This document shows, one piece after another, positions 42,654-54,100 of a DNA stretch of 64,000 bases. A program made the position numbers and the translations under genes. This DNA comes from Diplonema papillatum (lineage: Eukaryota; Euglenozoa; Diplonemea; Diplonemida; Diplonemidae). Location: contig JAPJBO010000044.1 of NCBI GenBank assembly GCA_030068145.1, positions 248,001 through 312,000 on the forward strand. Reading direction: 5' to 3'. Below the pieces are notes generated by a model. The model was not told where the DNA came from and ran no database searches. It saw only the letters and a list, made by a program, of their open reading frames with translations. Within the stretch, counting starts at the first letter, position 1. Each line of letters begins with the position of its first letter.

Positions 42654-44006
42654 GAGACGCTCGAAAGCTCGACGCGAACCAACATCGGGTACAACGAGTT
42701 CTCTTCGACCCGAGTTCTTCGTCGCCGTGCACTGTGCCTACACAAGTCGACGGGCATTCATTTCCAGCCACGCAGGGCGTTCGCCCGTTCTAAACGACGA
42801 AGGAGGTCCTTCGTCTGAGTTTCGATTTCCTGTGAAGATTTCTTTATGGTAACAAGCTTGCTTGTACGTATCAAGAAGTGTCGGATGGCAGCGTGTTGTG
42901 CTAAATCACTCAAAACAGGGTTTACACACGTACGCACAAACAATCGGCCACTCTCTGCCCCAGAAAAGCCTCCCCAGGGGTTGAATTGGAGTTTGGGTGC
43001 CGGGGATGGGATGATCGTTCAACGAAGAGACCCGTCTTCAATTTCTGTTGTACTCAGTAGTGTTGTTTCTCCCCGAGGTGAAATTGCTTGTGAGGCATGA
43101 ATGGTCCATGTGGCGACGAGCGACGAAAGGCCTGAAAAAGCAGACATACACCCCTGTCTTGTCTGCTGACATTCAGGTTCCGCTGATGATGGTCCGCCTT
43201 ATGTGTCCGTGGCCTAAAAGACCGAAACACGGTGCAGATAGGACACACTGCGGTATTGTGCACAGACTGCTGATAGACGGTGAAAGACTATAATTGTTGA
43301 GATTGGAATGCAGAATATCTGTATCGATGGCCTGCATTAGTCACGAGGTGCCTACCTCTTCGATCGTGCCGTGTCGTGCTCCAGGCGTTTGCACTCAGTC
43401 GAAACATCGTCTTCGCGCGGTCGCTTTTGCGTCCTTTCCCTTCCTCGTCGGTGTGCATGCTTCTGCGATCCCTGCCTTCACTGCTACTTCTATAATCGCC
43501 TGTGGTAGCCTACGATGGCCTGTGCTAGCCTGCGATAGACGGCTGATAGTTGAGGTTAGAATGCAGAATATCTGTAGCGACGGCCTGCATTATGCGATAG
43601 ATATAAAGTGATAGCCAGCAGGAGGCAGTTCGATGCACTTCCGGGGGATGTGGCTCAATGTAGTAAACGGCACCTCCGAGGAACTTCACCACCCCTCCTC
43701 TCCCCCCCCTGTACACTTGCATACGTTCCTTTTCTCGCCTTCAGTCTTTTTTTGATCTTGTTAGCCGTCTTCGGCCTTGCGCAAAAGTCGGATTTCTTTC
43801 TTCTTTATTTGTCATCGAGGCAGCGTCGGGATCCATCTGTGGTATGGTACATCCAACCGTGAGTACTCATGTTCGTAGAAGGACCGAAACACGTCGCACA
43901 CAGTGCGGTGTTAGACCAAGCACGTCCTTGCATCTGGTCATTTGTGATTTGGACGTTGGCACTCGACTTTTGTGCGAAGAAGCAATTTGCCTCAAAAGCC
44001 ACAAAG
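42654..44006. other. Intergenic; H repeat and S-related sequence
   Basis: Family H at 43140-43250. 43280-43625 has a pair of near-identical blocks (GAATGCAGAATATCTGTA ... GGCCTGCATTA at about 43300 and 43560) around CTAGCCTGCGATAGAC words related to the S satellite. No gene seen. Confidence 0.5.
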
Positions 44007-44293
44007 AAATACTCGAGGGGCTGCCTTGTGCTTACTTCGAAGGAGGCTAGAGGGGGAGAACAATACAACTACAAAGCGGGTCTTTTTTGTTGAGCGCTTA
44101 CGCCCGGCACTGAACCCAGAATCACCTGTGTTTTGTGTGGGCTACAGCACGTTTACCTCCTTTGATATTGGAATATTGTAGCGATAGTGGGGAGCCATCG
44201 GCTTGCTGATGAGTACCACACTAACTAACTTTGATATTTTGCAACTGGCAGTCCCCTCAAGTATTTTCTACAACAAAGTAGGTGCTTGTACAA
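44007..44293 (-). mobile_element. Family A element, long variant, reverse
   Basis: Complete in reverse orientation: AAATACTCGAGGGGCTGCC at the left, GGCAGTCCCCTCAAGTATTT then AGGTGCTTGTACAA at the right. Confidence 0.8.
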
Positions 44294-45719
44294 TACGACG
44301 GTAACTCAAAAAAGAAGCCGAACAATTTAACAAGTTCGCGGGTTTGAAGACTTAGTTGTCTGCAAGCGCAGCACAGACCGCGATGCCCGAAGACGCCGAC
44401 CTGCCAGCACGGGGCGCCCCCCCGGCTGCGCCGGCAAAGTGTGCCAGGACTGGCGCGCCTCCGATGAAACGACCTGCGCCCCCGCCGAAGTAGCTTGGGA
44501 GAATGGTGCAGACCCAGGGATTCCCCCGGAGAGGCCTGTGCGCTCTAACTCTAATTCTGTCTCTATCTCCTGGGAAGGGTCACCGCGGTAGCGAGGACAC
44601 GTACAGGTAAGTGGGGAGAAGTCCTGGGACTGCTAAGGCGTGACTTACACCCTGTGGCCTATCTCGATGTGTTGTCTCTACTATTGGAAGGTCGCGTTGG
44701 CACAAAGGGTGAAGATGGTAGTTGTCACAAGGTTGGTGAAATGAAAGCAAGAGTTTGGGGAAAGCCCTACTTTTTTGATTCACAGTCAAACGAAGCTATC
44801 GCGCAACGGTTTGTCTGTTGCGCGTCTGTTGTCCACTTTCCAAAAACCAAATAAACGACTCTACCCCCTTCCTAACTCTTGTTGCCCACGCGATTCCGCG
44901 TCTCACGAGCAACCTTCTTTGCAGCCTTTGCAAGCCTGTCTGACCGGCAGCTCATAGCTCGCCGATGACGGAAGTAGCTATTCCTTCAACTCTTAGCGCT
45001 TTTGCATACTCTCCGCTTTGCACCTCTACGGTAGCCAAGCTTCCACATCGGAGACACGTACTGCACGTGCTGAGCGTGCAGAACCGTGCCAGAGAATGCG
45101 TTTGCGCAGATCGAAAAAAAAATATGAAACCACTATTGCACTCAGATTGAAGAATACACTTCCCGACACCGGAGCTATGACCTGCCGTAGGTATTCAGAC
45201 CAGAAGAGCATGCCCGAGAGCGCTTCATCGACTCTGGCACGCTCTTCCACGTCCAACCTCAGCTGTTCAACCTTTCTTCTTTTGTAAATCTCCCCAAACA
45301 TCAAGTATAAATACAACGAACCGAACACCCGGAAAAAAAGAAGTATCCAGTGCGGTAAAGAAAGTACGTAAGTGAACAAAAATGAAGCCCCGGCGCCTTC
45401 GACACGGTACGCTATTTCTCCTCTCTTTGTCTCTCTCTTTCTCACGGACACACACACACTCTCTCTCTCTTCTGCTCTGTCTCGCGGTGCTTTTATTCTC
45501 GGCTGAATCCAGTAGTAGCACTTCAGGGCGGGTCTAGCAGGTGAGCTGCGACATCCCTTCGCGAGACAAAGTGTGCTGGAAGATGTACTTCACGGGGACG
45601 TACAGAAGTGCGGACTTACGGGGTGAAGCCGATGATTCAAGGAGGGCTTGGCGTTTGCTCTCTGAACGCAGACTTGCAAAGTCTGTGCCCATGCTTTGTA
45701 TGCTGCGGTTGACCCGTCC
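44294..45719. other. Intergenic; decayed family Q copy
   Basis: 44395-44580 is a diverged Q 3' part (CCCCCGGCTGCGCCGG ... TGCGCTCTAACTCTAATTCT). The remainder to 45719 has TC-rich runs near 45410-45480 and no supported gene. Confidence 0.45.
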
Positions 45720-45944
45720 ACTTTTTTTGTATAAGCACCTGCTTTGTAGGAAATACTTGAGGAGGCTGCCAGCTGCAAAAGATCAAAGGAGGTAAATGTG
45801 CTGTAGCCCACACGAAACACGGGTGAATCTGGGTTTAGTGGCGAGCGTAAGCGTTCAACAAAAAAGACCCATTTTGTAGTTGTATTGTTTCTCCCCCTCT
45901 AGCCTCCTTCGAAGTAAGCACAAGGCAGCCCCTCGAGTATTTTT
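45720..45944 (+). mobile_element. Family A element, short subtype
   Basis: Nearly identical to the pair at 30889-31322, with GAGGCTGCCAGCTGCAAAAG and CTCCTTCGAAGTAAGCAC. Confidence 0.8.
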
Positions 45945-45959
45945 GCCCCTGAGTTGGAC

Positions 45960-46222
45960 TCCTTCTCCTTCCTTCTCCAAAGCGATAACCACCGCCGTAG
46001 CCCCGCGCAGTCGTGAAGAAAAAGACAGGCGCTTCGTTTTGTTTGTGCGTGCCGGCAAAAAGAGGGCCCGCAGCGCCTCTTTACAAGGCGGCGAACATGC
46101 AGCGCGCCTCCGGAGCAACTTACGCCCGCCGTAGTACGAAGAGAAGCGAGGAGACCGGAAACTCCCCGGAGGGACGGTCCCTGCACTCGAACTCGTCCCT
46201 CTCTCTCTCCTTCTTCTTCCAG
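45960..46222 (+). mobile_element. Family Q element, 5'-truncated copy
   Basis: Ends GAGGAGACCGGAAACTCCCC, GGGACGGTCCCTGCACTCGA and TC-rich tail. The middle carries a short insertion (AAAGACAGGCGCTTCGTTTT) not found in other copies. Confidence 0.65.
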
Positions 46223-46654
46223 CCTTATTCCATCGTTGATCGGACCACCAAGGCTTTTCCCGTCGAGCACCCATTCCCCTTCGTAACCTGTATTTTGCCG
46301 CCGTCGCAAAACCTATTCCCCAAGCTTTCGAGCCGCCTTTATCTCTGTCGTTTCCTTATTCTGTGCTTCTGTTTTCTGGGGGTCTTCTTTGTCGTTCCCC
46401 TTTTTGCTCCGTGTTTCTTGCACGCATCCGACACCGTGACCTCAGTTACTCGAGAGACGCGATCTTATTGGCCGACTGCTCTCCACTTGCTAAGACGTGA
46501 TTCTGCACCGCAAAATGGTGCCGTATAACCGCGGGGTCGGATACAATCGACCGAGATAGGAGCCAACGCTAGCAATAGCAGCAGCGGTGTGTGGATGAAA
46601 CAGGTCAATCGAGTGATAGCACGCGGCTTCAAGTCGGTGCAAGCCCGCAAGAGC
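46223..46654. other. Intergenic, no gene seen
   Basis: Pyrimidine-rich to about 46420. An open frame to 46528 reads through the Q tail and shows a hydrophobic but composition-driven stretch. Not called. Confidence 0.4.
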
Positions 46655-46989
46655 TTCTGCCCTATCAGCTGTTGACGGTAGTGTAGTGAACTACCGTGGC
46701 TGTAACGGGTAACGAGGAAATAGGATTCGATTCCGGAGAGGGATCCTGAGAAACGGCTACCACATCTAAGGATGGCAGCAGGTACGCCCAATAGCAACAC
46801 TGCTGAGGCAGCGAAGCCGCACTGAAAGGGAGATGTGCCAATCCTTGAGGACGCAGCTCAGCCCGATCCTTAACTATGCCTGGATAGGAAGCCGGGGGAA
46901 ACCCTGGTGGAAATCCGTTGCCGTGTTGACATACAAATCGCTCGTCAAAGCTGGGTATAGGGGCGAAAGACCCATCGAATCATCTAGTA
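46655..46989 (+). rRNA. Chimeric 18S-28S rRNA-derived fragment (pseudogene)
   Basis: 46655-46795 reads like eukaryotic 18S rRNA: TTCTGCCCTATCAGCTGTTG, then CTACCGTGGCTGTAACGGGT, GATTCCGGAGAGGGATCCTG and AACGGCTACCACATCTAAGG. 46872-46989 reads like 28S rRNA: AACTATGCCTGGATAGG, GGAAACCCTGGTGGAAAT, TGGGTATAGGGGCGAAAGAC and CATCTAGTA. GCCCGATCC just before it also fits the 28S sequence with material missing. Both pieces carry substitutions and deletions relative to the conserved core, so this is not a functional rRNA gene. It could be a retroposed rRNA chimera or the relic of an rRNA-derived SINE. Confidence 0.8.
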
Positions 46990-47198
46990 CGAAGAGAAAT
47001 ACTGTAGGTGCGGTCCTATCGTGGCAGTGATGATTGAGTGAACTGCTGGACAGGTGGGAAGCTCGGCACCGCAAACCGTGGCGTTTTCACTTGCGTCCTG
47101 AATTTAGAAACGATGCGGCACTGCGTCCAACGAAAGAAACTCTCCCCATCGTGTGCCGTGGTTTGTGCGAGTGACGAGCTCCCAATTCTTTTTTTAAT

Positions 47199-47332
47199 AG
47201 TACATCTGTTCTGACGGGAACATTTCCGGAACAACGGTTGCACATGAAAGAGAAAACGAAGCCAACGAAAAAGTGCTAAGACAGGAAAACCCCCCCCAGA
47301 GAGGTTTATACCCTGTACACGCGAAGAACAAG
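47199..47332 (+). mobile_element. Family E element, right end missing
   Basis: Keeps AGTACATCTGTTCTGACGGG through CGCGAAGAACAAG. Same truncation point as the copy inside 16844-17208. Confidence 0.7.
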
Positions 47333-47521
47333 ACTGCACTACTGCCAGTAGTAGTAAAAGGAAGATCCCTCCGAAAGTTAAACGGAGGCTAACAGACCCC
47401 GGGGAAGTTGTTTCCATGCGAGCATTAACTCCTAAGAATTTCCTCCTTAGAAAGAGTTCGAAAAAAAGAATTCGCAAGCACAAAAACGTCGAAGAAGAAG
47501 AAGAAGAAGAAGAGAGAAAAA

Positions 47522-47790
47522 GGCCGCTCCTGCTCCAGGAACGTGACGGTCAACCACAGCTTGCAAAGCTTGAGTCGGAGGCAGCACAGTGCCACAACCC
47601 CGTCCGCTCTGCCCTGCGGCTGACCGTCTCGACGAGCTTGTGTTCAGCGCGAGCGCCAAGCCCCAAGGTGCGCCAAGCCTTGATGCTTTAGTTTGGGAAA
47701 TCGGTAGCCACTTGACCCGTAGGCCCGTGGCTCTGCAGTACCGCCGAACACGTGAAGCTTGGCTCCCGTGTAGCAGGCTTTCCCTGGTAC
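47522..47790 (-). mobile_element. Family C SINE-like element with 14-bp target duplication, copy 2
   Basis: Direct repeats AAAACGTCGAAGAA at 47483-47496 and 47795-47808 flank the element. Between the left repeat and the body lies a purine-rich tract, i.e. a pyrimidine tail when read on the - strand. Long target duplications plus a tail are the mark of retroposition. Confidence 0.85.
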
Positions 47791-47839
47791 CTTCAAAACG
47801 TCGAAGAAAAATGATTATGTCTACATACCCGACCCCCAG

Positions 47840-48118
47840 CCTCAATGGTCAACCGGAGACCCTAAACCACCGAACCTCTGAACCACAATAAACGCTAAAA
47901 GACACCAATTTGTATGCCCACACGGAATCGTCGACAACACAAAAAATGGACAATGGCCGAAACCACCTATGCACAACAACCAATGTACCCACCGATCCTC
48001 TTACCTCATGTAACCACCACTCTTACGACACTCAGAGCACAAAGGATATTTTCCCATAACGACGAAGGTCACCCGGAGACTTTAAAACCCCGGAGTTTCA
48101 AGCGAACTTTAACTCTAA
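47840..48118 (+). repeat. Family N repeats directly upstream of the RAP gene
   Basis: A short N motif (47847-47900) and a long copy (47945-48118) matching 8635-8798. The core CACCCGGAGACTTTAAAACC and CAAGCGAACTTTAACTCTAA end about 55 bases before the proposed ATG. Confidence 0.75.
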
Positions 48119-48171
48119 AAAGGTCTGTTCTTTTGGAAGGAACCCCGCAAGGAGATGCCCGCGGCCGCCCG

Positions 48172-51100
48172 ATGAGCCGCCTCCTGTCCGCCTTCGCGTG
48201 CCTGCGGAACTTGAAGGCGGCGGGCAGAGACGAGCTGTCGTGGGTGCTCGCCGAGGCGAGCAAGAGCGAACCCGCGTCGTGGGCCACCGACGTCGCCGCC
48301 GACTTGGTCTCGCGGGAGGTGCTCGCGAAGCGTTCGGTGCTGCCCAGCCATGAGCTGGCAGGGACTGCGTCCGCCCTCTCGGCGCTGAGTTGTTTGACGG
48401 ACCGATTCCGGGTGGGTGTGACGGAAGAAGTTGACCGAAGGCTGAGTGCCGGCGCGCAAGGAGACCTGCCGACACCGTCCGAGCTCAAGCAGCTTCTGTC
48501 GGCGGGATGCGCGTCTCCGGCGGTCGCCCGGTTTCTGTTTGCGGGGGTCGACGACGGCACTTCGCTGTCGGACGTCACGTCGATCCTGATGTCACACTCC
48601 CTCTCCGACAGCGAGGTTGCGGCCTTGGTCGGGGCCCTGCCCGAACCTGTCGTGCAGCGGGCGGACATCGTCTCGCTGAGCAAGCTATGCGCGGCGGCAG
48701 GTGCGGCACTGCCGCCGCACCTGCACGCCGTGGTCTCCGCGCGCCTCGCAGCGGTGGGCCGGACCGATGCCGCGCGCGTGTCCATGCGCGCCGTCTTCAA
48801 CCTCCTCCCGCGCAGTGCGGACCCGAAGCACCCGCTTTTCGCGTTCCTCCGCCACAACCAGGTATATCGTGCTCCTTTCCCGCCATTTCGTGCGAAAAAT
48901 AGGTCTCAGAATCCACATGGGACAACGCCCCTAAAACCGAAACCTGAAGCGGTAGCAAACCCAGTTTCACTGGAGTGCGAGGCAACACGACAGAAAGAGT
49001 GCCAACACTACTTCTACACAGAAAGAGTGCCAACACTACTTCTACAGTAAAAGTGCCAACACTACTACTACACAGAAAGAGTGCCAACGCTACTTCTACA
49101 CAGAAAGAGTGCCAACACTACTTCTACACAGAAAGAGTGCCAACACTACTTCTACAGTAAAAGTGCCAACACTACTACTACACAGAAAGAGTGCCAACGC
49201 TACTTCTACACAGAAAGAGTGCCAACACTACTTCTACACAGAAAGAGTGCCAACACTACTTCTACAGTAAAAGTGCCAACACTACTACTACACAGAAAGA
49301 GTGCCAACGCTACTTCTACACAGAAAGAGTGCCAACACTACTTCTACACAGAAAGAGTGCCAACACTACTTCTACAGTAAAAGTGCCAACACTACTACTA
49401 CACAGAAAGAGTGCCAACACTAGAAAGAGTGCCAACGCTACTTCTACACAGAAAGAGTGCCAACACTACTTCTACACAGAAAAAGTGCCAACACTACTTC
49501 TACACAGAAAAAGTGCCAACACTACTCCTACACAGAAAGAGTGCCAACACTACTTCTACACAGAAAGAGTGCCAACGCTACTTCTACACAGAAAGAGTGC
49601 CAACACTACTTCTACACAGAAAGAGTACCAACACTACTTCTACACAGAAAAAGTGCCAACACTACTTCTACACAGAAAAAGTGCCAACACTACTTCTACA
49701 CAGAAAGAGTGCCAATACTACTTCTACACAGAAGTAGTGTTGGCTCTCTTTCTGTGTAGCAGTTGGTTCGTAGTAACCAATTTTCACTTTTAAAGCCCGG
49801 ACCTCGTGCACACAGGCGAGTCTGGTGAACAACATGATGGACGCCTGCCGAGCGCTGACCCTATACTACTCACGTCGCCATCCGGAGGCAAGCCGAGTGC
49901 TCAATAGGACGCAGAAGTTCTTCACTGCCGAAGCCGCAGATGATTGCCGAATCCCGGCCAATTTTTTGGCCGTTGTTGACACGCTGATCAACCTCGTCAA
50001 AGGCAAGGCCGGCCAGCACAGAACCGCGGCCACCCTGGAACAGTACGTTGCCCGGTTTCTGCTGCAGCAGGATCTCCCCGAAGGCGTGCTCACGGAGCTG
50101 ACTGCCGCCGTTTCGCGGCTGCCCGGTTCCGATCTCAACACGTATGCTTCCGCCGTTTTGCACTTCATCGAAAAAAATTCGCCAGGCCTGGCGAATCGTC
50201 CTGGGACACGTCTTTTTCACGTACAACATGGCCCGGCAAACGGTGCTCCACACATCTCGTAAAAACCAGAGGCGCGATACCAAAGCTTTGTGTCTGTTCA
50301 TTTGAACTCACAGAGATGCAGAAGTCGAACTCAAAGACACAGCATCATACTTTGCAGAATCTTTCTGCCTAAACGCACCCCGTCCTTTTGGCATTCTACT
50401 CACGGAAGATGATGATCTCAGATGGAACCCTAGAGCAACTAGAGCAAACAGTCAGGAAAGTGGCTAGTGGGGAGCCCCTTGAGCTCGATCGCATGATGAC
50501 CGTCCTCAGCATCTGGAGGTGGGTGAGAACCCACATCTCGGGGTGGATATTTATCCCGGGGTCCTCCCGATGCAACGCCTTCGAATCCGCGTTGCATGGC
50601 TAGGTACCTGGCTTGCTGAAAGCACCTTCTTGCACCCTTGGCCCCCCAGACGGCCAGTGTTGTGTCTGCAGACGCAGACGCAGATTCTGCAGAGAACACT
50701 GCCGCCCCCCCCGCCCCCCGTTTCATCCCCATTGAACTGAAGATTTTTTCTCTTTGTCATCTTCTCCCAAGAAAACTTGCTGGGGGTGATGTCTGCACGT
50801 CTGCAGACAACACCCCCAGCAAGAAGATTTTTACTCTCTATCTTCTCCCAAGAAAACTTGATGCTAGCATAGCAGCGAACATGCATGGGAGACACACTAA
50901 TCGCACACTAACCAAGCCTTTCCCAACTCTCCAGGTGCCTGAACGCGTTCCGCGGCAGCGTGTCGCTGGACAGCGCCGCGACGCTCCTGCTGCTGCCAGT
51001 GGACCCTGCTCGCGATATGAGAAATGTGGACACTATTGAGAGTTTTTGGTTTTATCTTTGCGAGCGGGACACCTAGAGGGCGAACGAGGCGGGAGGCCAC

Positions 51101-54100
51101 GAAATTCTTCTTTTACGACCTAAGCTTTGCTGACACGGGGGCCTCAGCCTTCCCCGGGAAGTGGCGTCAGGGTGTATGCTCTTTACGCTGCCTGGGTGCG
51201 CCGGCAATGCCGGGATTCACACACCGTCCACGTTTTGCGGCTGGACGGAGGACAGAGGCGATGTTAAACGGCATAGTAGCAGTTTGGTCCAAAGACAGCT
51301 GGAATGACGCCAAACCCGTGTACCCTCAGGACGTAGCCTTCGCTCAATGGAAGCTGAAGTTTCCCATCAAGGTGTTAGCCGCCGCCGTAGGCCGCGCAGT
51401 CGCGAGGAAGAAGAGAGCCCGCAGCGTTACAAGGCGGCGATCCCCCGCAAGACGAGCTCGCCCGCCGGCCAGAGCGCCCGCTGCAGCACCAACTCCGGTG
51501 CCGCCACTCACTGTAGCAGAGCCGCAACCTGCAGCGCGCCTCCGGAGCGACTTACGCCCGCCGTAGCAGTGCGAAGAGAAGTGAGGAGACCGGAAACTCC
51601 CCGGAGAGATGGTCCCTGCACTCTAACTCGTCTCTCTCTCTCTCTCTCTTTTATTTTAGAGACGGCACGAGACAAAAAAAGGACCGGTTAGGACGCTAAG
51701 AGTGAGGGAGGACGCATATCAATAAAATGAAAATGACAAAGAGAGCGAAATAGGAAATAAATAGCCGAAGGGCGACCATCATCCTGGACCCAAGCAAACT
51801 CTGGACGGGGGAGACCCTGCCTGAAGAAATCAACCACCCCCGGGTGGGCTAGTTTGACACAAGTTGTCAACAGGAGAGAAAAAGAGAAAAAGGCCGCTCC
51901 TGGTCCAGGAACGTGACGACCACAGCTTGCAAAGCTTGAGTCGGAGGCAGCACAGTGCCACAACCCCGTCCGCTCTGCCCTGCGGCTGACCGTCTCGACG
52001 AGCTGTGTTCAGCGCGAGCGCCAAGCCCCAAGGTGCGCCACGCCTTGATTGCTTTAGTTTGGGAAATCGGAAGCCACTTGACCCGTAGATCCGTGGCTCT
52101 GCAGTACCGCCGAACACGTGAAGCTTGGCTCCCGTGTAGCAGGCTTTCCCTGGTACCTACCCCCCTGGTGTCAAGCACTGTCAACAGGAAAAAAAGAAAA
52201 TGAAAAAAAGCATCAGGAGGTGGGTGAGAACCCACATCTCGGAGTGGATAATCATCCCGGGGTCCTCCCGATGCAACGCCTTTGAATCCGCGTTGCCCTG
52301 CCCGGGCGCGGAGCTTCGCGCTGAGCCACGCCGCCTCGTGGGACCTGGCAGACCTCCGACGGCTGCCCGCCGCGCGGCTGGCAGGCCGCTCGCCCAAAAA
52401 CGCCTTCAAATCCGCGTTGCACGGCGGCCAGGAGCCGGCTTGCCGAAGGCAACTCCTTGCACCCCTTGGCCATCCAGCCGGCTAGCCAGTGTTTGAGCCG
52501 GTCCATCCCCTCTTGATAGACCGTGATAGACCGAAGACTACAGCTCCGGGCAATTCGATGCAGCTCTAGGGACTAGGGATGGGCCTGATAGACCGTGGTG
52601 GACCGTGATTCACTGTGATAAACAGCGGCAGGCACTTCGATGCAGTTTCAAGAGATAGGGACGGACCGGCTCACACACACGTCTGCAGACGCAGACGCAG
52701 ATGTCTGCACGTCTGCAGACAACACCCGCAACAAGAAGATTTTTACTCTCTCTCTTCTCCCAAGAAAACTTGATGCCAGCATCGAACATGCATGGAAGAC
52801 ACACTAACCAAGCCTTGCCTCATCTCTCCAGGTACCTGAACGCGTTTCGCGGCAGCGTGTCGCTGGACAGCGCCGCGACGCTGCTGCTGCTGCCGGTAGA
52901 CCCTGCTCGGGCCCGCAGCTTCGCGCTGCGCCACGCCGCCTCGTGGGACCTGGCAGACCTCCGACGGCTGCCCGCCGCGCGGCTGGCGGGCCTGTTCAAG
53001 ACGACCCGCGGCCGCTACACGACGAACGCCGCCCGCTCGCCCGGAAACGCCTTCGAATCCGCGCTGCACGCCGAGGCCCGGCGCCGGCTTGCCGAAGGCA
53101 ACACCCTGGGCCCTTCGCCCGCCGACACACCTGCAGCCGGTGGACGCGAGTTCCAGCTCGACTTGGCGAGCGAAGAGGCGGTGTCGATGCTCTGCTTCTA
53201 CCTGGACCCGGCTGCCGTCCGCCTCTTGCGCGGAAAGACCGGGGCGGAGCTGCAGGCCGGCCTAGCGGAGTTGACGGAGTGGCTGGAAGGAACCCGGCGA
53301 AGGGGGGGTAGTAGCACCCCAGGTACCTGTCCGGGCGTAGAGTGCTCCGCGAGGCAGACAGCCGAGGTGTTGGCCGCGGTTGAGCGGCCTGGGGCGACGC
53401 TTGCGGGGCTGATGCCGGACGCAGTGTGGAGGTGGCTGCTGGCGAGCGTCGACCGGTGGCTGGGCGTGTTGAACCCTGCGCTGGTGTGCAAGGCGGCGCG
53501 CGCTGCGCCGGCTCCGGTGCGCGCGGAGCGCGATTCGGTCCTCAAGAAGCTGGCCGACGCCGGCAGGTGGGAGGCATGCTCCCTCGACGACCACATCCGC
53601 GTGCTGGAAACCATGGCCGTCTGCCTCCACGGCCAGGTCGACGCGGGCACGCTGAACCGGCAACTTGCGGCAGAAGCCCTCCCCACGCTGTCCGAGCCGA
53701 CAGATGCCGCCGCCCAAAAAAATGTTCTTGCCTTGCAGCACGACGTCTCCGCCCCGTCGGAGCCGCTGGAAGCTGAACCCAGCAAAAAAAACCGTCGGAT
53801 CTCGCGGGAAGGAGATGCCGACACCTGGAGCCCGTCAGCGGACGTGTTGTCCTCGGCAGGCTCCGCGAGTGTCCCGAGGGACCGAGAACCCCCAGCGGCG
53901 GCGTCGCGGCCGGCTGCGCACAGCGTGCTCTCATCAACAACGACCGCTCACCACCACCCCATCTCCGCCGGGACGTCGCAACCGGACGCCGCCGAAGGCG
54001 GCTCCTGCGGGGGAGAGGAGCCTGCGGAGCGTGCGGCTGGGGGCGCGGCTTCGGTGGTTCTGCCGGCGGCGGCGTACCGGGCGAGCCCCGCGCTCCGGTG

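Larger units (their letters stand above)
50142..52831 (+). other. RAP intron 2, mosaic of repeats and exon fragments
   Basis: 2690 bp. Besides the separately listed elements it has a family M fragment (51800-51880) and family I-like sequence (AAACTTGATGCTAGCAT at 50846, AAACTTGATGCCAGCAT at 52767) just before both the decoy and the real acceptor. Confidence 0.75.

Noticed and set aside
48985-49793. Long open frames encoding Leu/His/Ser/Thr-rich repeats such as VPTLLLHRKSANTTS
   Set aside because: They come from the 28-bp minisatellite, which has almost no stop codon in any forward frame. The frames lie in an intron between two well-supported RAP exons.
49825-50262. Independent 145-residue protein ending LFHVQHGPANGAPHIS
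   Set aside because: The first part is RAP exon 2 by phase and composition. The extension past 50141 is better read as intron, though an alternative early end cannot be excluded.
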